From CAZNVB01 sp964651495 (GTDB lineage Bacteria; Acidobacteriota; Aminicenantia; Aminicenantales; UBA8522), in NCBI GenBank assembly GCA_964651495.1, contig CAZYWP010000014.1, positions 1 through 37,455 of the forward strand: a stretch of 37,455 bases of DNA, given 5' to 3'. This document shows, in pieces, positions 8,585 through 15,419 of the stretch. Every line of letters begins with the position of its first letter. Within the stretch, counting starts at the first letter, position 1. A program made the translations under genes and the position numbers. The notes under the pieces were generated by a model. The model saw nothing but the letters and a program-made list of their open reading frames with translations, was not told the origin of the DNA and ran no database searches.

Positions 8585-9382
8585 TCAGCGGGATGTCAGG
8601 AGGTCATATAACTGGACGAACTGAGCGATGGTCAGCCGCTCAGCCCTGACGTCGCCCGGCAGAGACAGCTGTCCCAGAGCCTCCCTTCCGGCTTCCGCCG
8701 GAAGGGGGAGTTTTTTGAGGTTATTGAGCAGTGTTTTTCTCCGGCTGGCGAAGGAGAGACGAAGGAAATTGCGGAAGCGCTGTTCGTCCCGGACCGCATG
8801 GAGAGGGCGGTCTCTTTTCGTCAGCGAGATCAGGGTCGAGACAACCCGGGGCGGTGGGATGAACGAGCCGGGCGCCACATCAAAGTGCAGGCGGACGTCG
8901 AAGTCGATCTGGAAAAGAATGGAAAGGGGCGCGAATTTCTTTGTCCCGGGCCGGGCGGCGATTCGTTCCGCCACCTCTTTTTGAAGAAGAAAGACGCTGG
9001 CCGCAAAGAGGTCCTTATCCTTCAGGATCCGGAAAAGCAGCGGGGTCGAGATGGAATAGGGGAGGTTTCCGACGATTTTCGTCTTGCCCTGGAACGACTT
9101 CTCTCCGGCGAGGAGGTCTCTGAACCTGATCCTCAGGACGTCCTGCTCGAGGATGGTCAGGTTGTCTTTTTTCTGCTCCAGCAGGTACGGAATGAGGTTT
9201 TTATCCTTTTCCACGGCGATCACCTTGGCGCAGCGTTCGCTCAAGGGAAAAGTCAGGGCCCCTTTTCCGGCCCCGATCTCGATGACCAGCTCGTCCGGCC
9301 GGGGCGCGATGACGGCGATGATTTTCCGGAGAATGGAGCGGTTGGCCAAAAAATGCTGGCCCAGGGCTTTCCTTCGTCTCAT
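8585..9382 (-). CDS. rsmA: 16S rRNA (adenine1518/1519-N6)-dimethyltransferase
   Basis: 265-residue RsmA/KsgA enzyme, which dimethylates two adjacent adenines in helix 45 of 16S rRNA during small-subunit maturation. Seen: the N-terminal KALGQHF box, SAM-binding motif IEIGAGKGALT (about 34-44), catalytic NLPY (105-108), and the family C-terminal segment FRNFLRLSFASRRKTLLNNL. Length is normal. Its ATG overlaps the stop of the upstream GT2 gene in an ATGA (4 bp), so the two are almost certainly co-transcribed and coupled. Confidence 0.96.
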   Translation of the reverse strand: MRRRKALGQHFLANRSILRKIIAVIAPRPDELVIEIGAGKGALTFPLSERCAKVIAVEKDKNLIPYLLEQKKDNLTILEQDVLRIRFRDLLAGEKSFQGKTKIVGNLPYSISTPLLFRILKDKDLFAASVFLLQKEVAERIAARPGTKKFAPLSILFQIDFDVRLHFDVAPGSFIPPPRVVSTLISLTKRDRPLHAVRDEQRFRNFLRLSFASRRKTLLNNLKKLPLPAEAGREALGQLSLPGDVRAERLTIAQFVQLYDLLTSR

Positions 9383-10101
9383 CGGTAAATTTTCTTGAAT
9401 TTCAGGGCCATGATGAGGGTCTCGAGGAGGGTCAGGACGGTCAGCTTGGTTTTTCCCTTTTTCCGGTCGACGAAGACGATCGGCACCTCGACCAGGGAAA
9501 AGCCCAGGAGATGGGCTTTGTAGAGTGTTTCGAGGACCACCGAGGGGCCTACGGAAATCAGGTCTTCCAGGTCGATTTTTTGCAGGACTTCCCGGCGGAA
9601 GCAGCGAAACCCCGAGGTGACGTCGCGGACCGGGAGGTGAAACTGGCGGCGGAGGAACAGCCTCACCAGCCGGGTGATGATGCGGCGATGGAGGGGCCGG
9701 TCGGCGTCCCTGCCCCCTTTGACAAAGCGCGAGCCGAGGACGACGTCGGCGCTCCCGGCGGCTTCAAGGAGGAAGGGAATGAAGCGAGGCTCGTGTGACC
9801 CGTCGCCGTCCATTTCGATGACATAGTCAGCCCCCAGGGAGAGAGCCGTTGTGAAGCCTTCGATCCCGGCGGCGCCCCGGCCCCGCCGTTTCTTCCGCAG
9901 GAGGAGACGGACCCGCGGGTCTTTTTCGGCCAGGCGTTCCACGGCTCCGGCCGTTCCGTCCGGTGAATCATCGTCCACCACGAAGACGGTCAGGTCGCAA
10001 TCCACAGGGAGGCTGAGGATCTTGTTGACCAGCTCTTCGATGTTCTCCCGCTCGTTATAAGTCGGGATCAGGACGATGATTTTGTGTTTGTTTCCAGCCA
10101 T
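9379..10101 (-). CDS. GT2 family polyprenol-phosphate glycosyltransferase
   Basis: 240-residue GT-A fold transferase resembling the catalytic part of dolichol/undecaprenyl-phosphate mannosyltransferases. Seen: IVLIPTYNERENIEELV at the N-terminus, VVDDDSPDGT, the metal-binding IEMDGDGSH, and a DVTSGFRCFRREVL acceptor-side segment. It has no C-terminal membrane segments, so it would be peripheral to the inner membrane. The ATG lies 7 bases after the stop of the upstream GT9 gene; a TTG 33 bases earlier would overlap GT9 and is less likely. The sugar donor cannot be read from sequence. Confidence 0.88.
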   Translation of the reverse strand: MAGNKHKIIVLIPTYNERENIEELVNKILSLPVDCDLTVFVVDDDSPDGTAGAVERLAEKDPRVRLLLRKKRRGRGAAGIEGFTTALSLGADYVIEMDGDGSHEPRFIPFLLEAAGSADVVLGSRFVKGGRDADRPLHRRIITRLVRLFLRRQFHLPVRDVTSGFRCFRREVLQKIDLEDLISVGPSVVLETLYKAHLLGFSLVEVPIVFVDRKKGKTKLTVLTLLETLIMALKFKKIYR

Positions 10102-10108
10102 AAGGGGA

Positions 10109-11203
10109 TCAGACGATCTTGCGGATTTCTTCAAAAACCCCCGCGGGCGTAATCTCCTTCATGCACATCCCGTCGGGACAAGTTTTCTTGTAGCAGGGAG
10201 CGCAGGAGACGGCGGCGAAGAGCTTGACCCCGCGGCCGTAGAGGTCGATCTCCTGAGGACAGGTCGGCCCGAACAGGGCCACGACCTTTTTTTTCAGGGC
10301 GATGGCCAGGTGCATGCCCAGCGTGTCGGAGCAGACGACGAGGTCCATCCGGGAGATGAACCCGGCGAACTCAAGAAGGGAGTTCTCGCTTCCGGTGTCA
10401 TAGACCGCCGCCCGGCTGCGGCGGGCGATTGCCTGGTTCATCGCCCGCTCCCGGCGTCCGCCGAGAAGGAAGACCGCTGCGCCCAGCTTCCGCCGAAGCA
10501 GAGAGATGAGCTCGATGTAATAGGCAGGCGGCCACTGCTTGGTTTCGAATTTTGACCCCGCGCCCGTGTTCAGACCGACGGCGAGTCGGCTCCCGCCGAT
10601 ACGGTGCCGGCGGAAAAAGCGGTCCGCCTTGGCCGCGGCCTGATCGGGAAGAACGAAGACGTATTCGTCCCTTTTATGAGGGACCTCGGCGATTTCATGG
10701 ACGATTTCCTGGTAGGTTTTTTGATTGCGGAAAAATTTAAGGCCGTCGTCGACGCCCAGACGCCAGGCATATTCCGAAGCCTTGTTGAAGATAGTGAGAT
10801 TTCCGTTTTCGTTCATCCCGAACCCGAGTTTTCGCGCCGCTTCCACCCGAGTGGCGAGCGCTGTCAGCCCCGGTTCTTTGTCCAGGGAGATTAGGAGGTC
10901 GATCTTTTCCACTAGAAGCGGCAGGACATTTTCCAGGCTGTAAACATACAGCCGGTCGATATAGGGGTTGTGCTGCAGCAGATCCCGGCTCTCCTCGTCG
11001 ACCAGCCAGGTGATGTGACTGCGGGGATATTTTCTCTTCAGGGCGGGAAGAAGAGGGGTTGTGCGCAGGACATCCCCCTGGGCCCGGCATTTGATGATCA
11101 GGATCCGGGAAGGGAAGGGCTCGAAGTGTGGACATCCGCCGCACAGCCGCCGGTGGCGGCAGGGCTTCTCTCCCTTGAAATGAAGGCAGTTGGGCCTGAG
11201 CAT
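10109..11203 (-). CDS. GT9 family heptosyltransferase-like protein with cysteine clusters
   Basis: 364-residue ADP-heptose:LPS heptosyltransferase family member (GT9, GT-B fold). Seen: RILIIKCRAQGDVLRTTPLL as the N-terminal Rossmann start, AVGLNTGAGSKFETKQWP in the donor half, DLVVCSDTLGMHLAIALKK and VALFGPT. Two cysteine groups flank the fold: C6, C15, C21 and C24 before it, and CAPCYKKTCPDGMC near the end. This could be a metal or Fe-S site joining both ends; similar cysteines occur in other GT9 subfamilies. It should add heptose or a related sugar to LPS core at the inner membrane. ATG is preferred over the TTG just before it. First gene of the GT9-GT2-rsmA run. Confidence 0.87.
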   Translation of the reverse strand: MLRPNCLHFKGEKPCRHRRLCGGCPHFEPFPSRILIIKCRAQGDVLRTTPLLPALKRKYPRSHITWLVDEESRDLLQHNPYIDRLYVYSLENVLPLLVEKIDLLISLDKEPGLTALATRVEAARKLGFGMNENGNLTIFNKASEYAWRLGVDDGLKFFRNQKTYQEIVHEIAEVPHKRDEYVFVLPDQAAAKADRFFRRHRIGGSRLAVGLNTGAGSKFETKQWPPAYYIELISLLRRKLGAAVFLLGGRRERAMNQAIARRSRAAVYDTGSENSLLEFAGFISRMDLVVCSDTLGMHLAIALKKKVVALFGPTCPQEIDLYGRGVKLFAAVSCAPCYKKTCPDGMCMKEITPAGVFEEIRKIV

Positions 11204-11211
11204 CAATCGTA

Positions 11212-11240
11212 TTTATGCCACAAATAGAATGACAAGACAA
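11212..11240 (-). promoter_or_regulatory. Possible promoter of the GT9-GT2-rsmA run
   Basis: Minus strand TTGTCT (11235-11240), 17-bp spacer, CATAAA (11212-11217), ending 8 bases before the ATG. Each hexamer matches only four of six consensus bases. If used, the message would be nearly leaderless. An inverted repeat TGACA-N6-TGTCA (11230-11245) overlaps the -35 and could be an operator. Confidence 0.3.
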
Positions 11241-11302
11241 TGTCAGGCCTCTGAATCTGGGTGAAGGCGGGACGATTTTGTGGTATATGTAAAGGAGTCA
11301 AG

Positions 11303-12070
11303 ATGAACAAAGAATACCGGGGCAGCATGCAGAAAGAGCTCCTGGAGGGGCGCAAATCCCTGTTTTCCAAGTACACGGACATCTTCGTGGGCGAGAAGGG
11401 ATTCTGGCGGCTGGCCCGCTTCGAGCTGATCACTCTGTTCTTCTCCTGGATCCCCGGCGCCCTCGGCCTCGCCCTGAGAAAAGTCTTTTACCCCTGTCTG
11501 TTTCAGAAAGTCGGGAAGGGCGTCATCTTCGGCCGGAACATTACGCTCCGCCATGCCCATAAGATTTCTCTCGGGTCCAGCTGTTTTATCGACGACAGCG
11601 CCGTCCTGGACGCCAAGGGGGAGACGAACCAGGGGCTGCACCTGGGCGACAATGTCTATATCGGGCGCAACACCATCCTGAGCTGCAAGGAAGGTTCGAT
11701 CTTCATCGGTGATTTCGGAAACGTCTCGGCCAATTGCAGCCTGCTCTCGGAGACCGAAATCCGGCTCGGCAAGTACTGCTTCCTGGCCGGCCACTGCTAT
11801 CTGGTGGCGGGGGGCAACCACAGCTTCGATGACATCACGGTTCCGATCATGTTCCAGCCGTCGCTTTCGAAGGGCGGGATCCAGATCGGTGAGGACGTCT
11901 GGCTCGGGGCGGGCGTCATCGTCCTCGACGGTGTCCGCATCGGCCGGGGAAGCGTGATCGGGGCGGGCGCGGTGGTCACCGGGTCGTTGCCCGAGTATGC
12001 GGTGGCGGTGGGAAGTCCCGCCAGGATGATCAGAGACCGGCGGCAGAACAAAACCGCCCCTAAGTCCTAA
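11303..12070 (+). CDS. Left-handed beta-helix (hexapeptide) acyltransferase
   Basis: 255-residue cytoplasmic or membrane-associated acyltransferase of the WbbJ/LacA-like hexapeptide type. From about residue 85 it shows imperfect six-residue repeats with Ile/Val/Leu at turns (VIFGRNITLRHAHKISLG, GLHLGDNVYIGRNTIL, GIQIGEDVWLGAGVIVLDGV). GGNHSF carries the likely catalytic His. The end AVGSPARMIRDR is the usual C-terminal cap. A hydrophobic helix near residues 38-58 may touch the membrane. By family it O-acetylates a sugar or polysaccharide. The start is fixed by AAAGGAG five bases upstream. It is divergent from GT9 and is the only rightward gene in the glycan region. Confidence 0.87.
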   Translation: MNKEYRGSMQKELLEGRKSLFSKYTDIFVGEKGFWRLARFELITLFFSWIPGALGLALRKVFYPCLFQKVGKGVIFGRNITLRHAHKISLGSSCFIDDSAVLDAKGETNQGLHLGDNVYIGRNTILSCKEGSIFIGDFGNVSANCSLLSETEIRLGKYCFLAGHCYLVAGGNHSFDDITVPIMFQPSLSKGGIQIGEDVWLGAGVIVLDGVRIGRGSVIGAGAVVTGSLPEYAVAVGSPARMIRDRRQNKTAPKS

Positions 12071-12137
12071 TCTGTTTTGCCTGTCCTTTTCCCACTCCTG
12101 GATCACGACCGAGGTCCGCGACCGCTCCCCTTCAATT

Positions 12138-13106
12138 TTACAGCCAGCCCTGCTCTTTGTACCAGGCGACTGTCCGGCCGATTCCGGTCTGAAAATTTGT
12201 GCTTGGCCGGAAACCCAGGTCAGCCCGCGCCCGGGCGGTCGAGAGTGGCTTGGAATGGATGAAAAAACTCAATTTCGGCCGGCTGAGCGGGGGTTCCTTG
12301 CCCCAAAGAGAGAAGGTTTTTTCGAGCAGAAAAGCGCCAATGCGGGCGGGAAAGAGCGGCAGGTGGAACCGCGGGATCCTTTTTCCGCAGGCCGCGGCGA
12401 TCGCCCGGGCCATTTCCCCGACCGTCATGATTTCCTGCCCCGCCAGGTGGTAGATCGCCCCCCTGGCGCCCCTGGTCGAGGCGGCGAGGAGTCCGTCCAC
12501 GAGGTCGTCGATGTAGACGGGCGTCTGACGGCCCGTGCCCCGGCCGGCCAGGACGAAACGGCCGTCATGGATCGCCTTGATCAGTTTGAACGTCCGCGGG
12601 TCGCGGGGCCCATAGGCCCAGCCGGGCCGGACGACGACAACCTCCATCCCCGTTTCGGCGAAGCGGAGGGCGCTCCGCTCGCCCTCGAGTTTCGCCCGGT
12701 CATAGACGAGGAGCGGCCGCGGCGGATAAGATTCGTCGGCGATGTTTCCGTCCTTAACCGCGCCCAGCACCCCGGCCGAGCTGCAGTGGACGACGCGTCC
12801 GACCTTGGCCTCCCCGGCGGCCCGGAGGACCACCTCCGTCCCCGCGGCGTTGACCCGGAAAAATTCATCCCGGCTGATTCTTGCCGAACCCAGGGCCGAG
12901 GCCAGATGAAAAAGGACGTCGGTTCCCTTCAGACATTGTCTCAGGAGTTCCGAGTCGGCGATATCCCCTCGAACGACCTCAACCGGGCCCTCCTGCAGGA
13001 TACGCGCCGAGTGAGCCAGAGCCCGGACCTGCCATCCGTCTTTGAGCAGGGCGTCGATGAGATGGCTGCCGATGAACCCCGACCCGCCGGTGATGAAGGC
13101 ACGCAT
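12138..13106 (-). CDS. NAD-dependent epimerase/dehydratase (extended SDR)
   Basis: 322-residue extended short-chain dehydrogenase, probably acting on a nucleotide sugar. Seen: the glycine-rich ITGGSGFIGSHL dinucleotide motif (5-16), D48 in RGDIAD, catalytic S109-S110 with Y135 and K139 (YDRAK), and VVVRPGWAYGPRD, the usual substrate-side segment. Such enzymes epimerise or dehydrate UDP-, GDP- or dTDP-sugars, but some act on sterol- or flavonoid-like substrates, so the substrate stays open. The ATG lies 4 bases after the stop of the upstream GT4 gene, so the two share an operon. A further 51 upstream codons are in frame but belong to the GT4 3' end. Confidence 0.85.
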   Translation of the reverse strand: MRAFITGGSGFIGSHLIDALLKDGWQVRALAHSARILQEGPVEVVRGDIADSELLRQCLKGTDVLFHLASALGSARISRDEFFRVNAAGTEVVLRAAGEAKVGRVVHCSSAGVLGAVKDGNIADESYPPRPLLVYDRAKLEGERSALRFAETGMEVVVVRPGWAYGPRDPRTFKLIKAIHDGRFVLAGRGTGRQTPVYIDDLVDGLLAASTRGARGAIYHLAGQEIMTVGEMARAIAAACGKRIPRFHLPLFPARIGAFLLEKTFSLWGKEPPLSRPKLSFFIHSKPLSTARARADLGFRPSTNFQTGIGRTVAWYKEQGWL

Positions 13107-13110
13107 GCGA

Positions 13111-14289
13111 TCAGTCCGGCCCGGTCTTTCTACCGTCCCTACAGGCCAGTTCGAGGATCCGGGCCATCTTCTCCAGGTATCGCGGAAGCGTGTATTCACG
13201 GTCAGCCAGTTCCTTGGCGGAGCGGGCTCTTTCCCGGGCTTCCTCGCTGTCCAGGGCAAACCGGATCCCCTGAGCCAGGCTCTCCGGGCTCGGGTCGGCC
13301 AGGACGGCCAGGCTCGGGCTCAGGACTTGGGTGTGCGTCCAGAGGTTGGTGGCGACGAGCGGCTTGCCCGACTTGAGAAAAGAATAAATCTTGAGCGGAG
13401 TGTTGGTCCCGGAAAGGCGGGGCGAAACAAGGACGTCGGCCAGGGAGATGTAGAGCGATATCTGCGCAGGAGGGACCCTGTCGACAAAGAGGGTTCGCGC
13501 GGCGAGTCCGAGGGCCGACGCCCGCGCCCTCATCTCGGCCAGCGCAGGGCCGCTTCCGCCGACCAGGACGAAGACGACCCGGCCTCCCACGTTCCTGGCG
13601 GCATCCAGGAGCAGAGGAATGCCCTGGTAGGGCTCAAAATTGCCGGCGTAGAGGACGATTTTCTCCCCCTGCGGTGCGAGCTCACGCCTCTTTTTCGCTA
13701 CCTCCTCCGCCGAGAATTCGGCGCCGGGAAAATCAAGGAAATTTTCGAGGAGGACTGCTTTGCCCGCCTGGCCAAGGGCAACCGCACGGTCCATCAGGTC
13801 GGGGCAGATGACGATGACGGCGCGGGAATTTTTCAGGACGAAGCGCTCGAAAGTCTCGAAGAGCGAAATCAAAAAGGACGACCGGGTGAACTCGAAATTC
13901 CGCAGTTGCTGAGGCAGGCTGGAGTGCATATCGTAGATATGCGGCTTCCGCCAGATCCTGGCCAGGCAGGCCCCGAAAATGGCGGCCTCCTCGTGGGAAA
14001 AAACGATGTCATACCGGTTCAGCAGAAGTTCGGCCACCGTCCGCAGCAGTAGGATAGCATCCAAGGGAAGCTTGATCAGCGACGGGCCGATTTTCACCCG
14101 GCGCAGGCCGAGGAGATTGGGCGGCCGGATGATTCTGAGGTTCGGCAGGGCCGGACTCTGGCCGATCGGGTAGGTCACGAGGTCCACCCGATGTCCGAGC
14201 CGGCCCAGGGCCATGATCCGGAAATAGATGCTGATCGGAGTCCCCCGCGGCTCGAAGAACGGCTCGGGGGCGAGCATCAGGATTTTCAT
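13111..14289 (-). CDS. GT4 family glycosyltransferase
   Basis: 392-residue GT-B glycosyltransferase. Seen: N-terminal ILMLAPEPFFEPRGTPISI with the donor-side glycine region, VLYAGNFEPYQGIPLLLDA starting the C-terminal Rossmann domain, FVLVGGSGP, and SGTNTPLKIYSFLKSGKPLVAT, which aligns with the EX7E donor-binding region of GT4 although the first Glu appears to be replaced. No membrane-spanning segment is clear. It overlaps the upstream GT2 by 4 bp (ATGA). Within a GT2-GT4-epimerase operon it likely adds a sugar to a lipid-linked surface glycan. Confidence 0.86.
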   Translation of the reverse strand: MKILMLAPEPFFEPRGTPISIYFRIMALGRLGHRVDLVTYPIGQSPALPNLRIIRPPNLLGLRRVKIGPSLIKLPLDAILLLRTVAELLLNRYDIVFSHEEAAIFGACLARIWRKPHIYDMHSSLPQQLRNFEFTRSSFLISLFETFERFVLKNSRAVIVICPDLMDRAVALGQAGKAVLLENFLDFPGAEFSAEEVAKKRRELAPQGEKIVLYAGNFEPYQGIPLLLDAARNVGGRVVFVLVGGSGPALAEMRARASALGLAARTLFVDRVPPAQISLYISLADVLVSPRLSGTNTPLKIYSFLKSGKPLVATNLWTHTQVLSPSLAVLADPSPESLAQGIRFALDSEEARERARSAKELADREYTLPRYLEKMARILELACRDGRKTGPD

Positions 14290-15278
14290 TGATGACTGGG
14301 CGGGGGGCTTTCTTCGGTCGAGGAGTCAATGACCTCGCGGATGAAATAGATCGCCTTCCCCGAGGACTCGTGGTAGGCGCGGACCATGATCTCCGCCAGG
14401 AGGCCGAGGGTGATGAACTGAAACCCGATGACGATCAGGAGAACGCCGAGGAAAAGGAGGGGCCGCTCGGCCAGGGACTTGTTGAGGAAGAGCCTTTGAT
14501 AGGACAGCCAGAGAGAGATGATAAACCCCAGGGTCCCGCTGACCAGCCCGACGAACCCGAAGATCTGCAGCGGCCGCGTTGAATAGGTGAGGAGAAATTT
14601 GACGGTCAGCGTATCCAGGATGACCCTGGTGAAGCGGAAGATGTTGTACTTGGATTTCCCGTGCTTGCGCCGACGGTGGTTGACCTGGACTTCGGCGATG
14701 GCCACTCCCATGTGGCTGGCGATGGCCGGGATGAAACGGTGCAGCTCGCCGTAGAGCTTGATGTTCTTAATCACCTCCCGCCGGAACGCCTTGAGCGTGC
14801 AACCGTAATCGTGCAGCCGGACATGGGTGATCCGGGAAATAAGCCAGTTGGCGACGGCCGAAGGGACGCGGCGGGAAAAAAATCTGTCCCGCCGGTTCCT
14901 GCGCCAGCCGGAGACGAGGTCGAATCCTTCCTCGATCTTCTGGACAAGCCGGGGAATGTCGGCCGGGTCGTTCTGCAAGTCGGCGTCCAGGCTGACGATG
15001 ATCTCTCCCCTGGCGTGGTCGAACCCGGCGGACAGGGCCGCCGTCTGGCCGAAGTTCCGGCGCAGCCGGATGATCCTGACCCGGGCGTCCTTTTTCTGGA
15101 GTCCTTTGAGGACCGGCCAGGAGCCATCGATGCTCCCGTCGTCGACGAAGATGATCTCGTAGAGATGCTCCAGTTTGTCAATCGCACTGACCAGTTCCTG
15201 GTGGAGTTCCGCCAGGTTATCGGCTTCATTATAGACCGGGATAATGAGGGATAAGTCGACCCGCTCCGCTCTGTCCAT
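14286..15278 (-). CDS. GT2 family membrane-anchored polyprenol-phosphate glycosyltransferase
   Basis: 330-residue protein of the GtrB/DPM1-like class, which moves a sugar from a nucleotide donor to undecaprenyl phosphate on the inner membrane. Seen: DLSLIIPVYNEADNLAELH at the N-terminus, IIFVDDGSIDGS, metal-binding VSLDADLQNDP, the RRRKHGKSKYNIFRF acceptor loop, and two C-terminal membrane helices (IFGFVGLVSGTLGFIISLW; LFLGVLLIVIGFQFITLGL). Unlike the GT2 at 9.4-10.1 kb it is anchored. The start is chosen 7 bases after a TATATT; a TTG-ATG 33-36 bases earlier overlaps the -35 of that promoter. First gene of a three-gene operon with GT4 and the epimerase. Confidence 0.9.
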   Translation of the reverse strand: MDRAERVDLSLIIPVYNEADNLAELHQELVSAIDKLEHLYEIIFVDDGSIDGSWPVLKGLQKKDARVRIIRLRRNFGQTAALSAGFDHARGEIIVSLDADLQNDPADIPRLVQKIEEGFDLVSGWRRNRRDRFFSRRVPSAVANWLISRITHVRLHDYGCTLKAFRREVIKNIKLYGELHRFIPAIASHMGVAIAEVQVNHRRRKHGKSKYNIFRFTRVILDTLTVKFLLTYSTRPLQIFGFVGLVSGTLGFIISLWLSYQRLFLNKSLAERPLLFLGVLLIVIGFQFITLGLLAEIMVRAYHESSGKAIYFIREVIDSSTEESPPPSHQ

Positions 15279-15285
15279 CCCGGCC

Positions 15286-15314
15286 AATATATCATAAAGA
15301 CAGCGGGCCATCAA
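15286..15314 (-). promoter_or_regulatory. Promoter of the GT2-GT4-epimerase operon (leaderless)
   Basis: Minus strand TTGATG (15309-15314), exactly 17 bp, TATATT (15286-15291), then 7 bases to the ATG at 15278. The predicted start site coincides with the start codon. The geometry matches the ftsK promoter. Confidence 0.55.
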
Positions 15315-15419
15315 TTTTGTTTTTTTGCTTGATTTCGCCTTTTTTTTGTGGTAAAAATGCCGACACCCTTGGAGAGGGACCGGGGAGGGTTTTCCCGGAT
15401 TTTGGAGGCGTGGGGTGGC

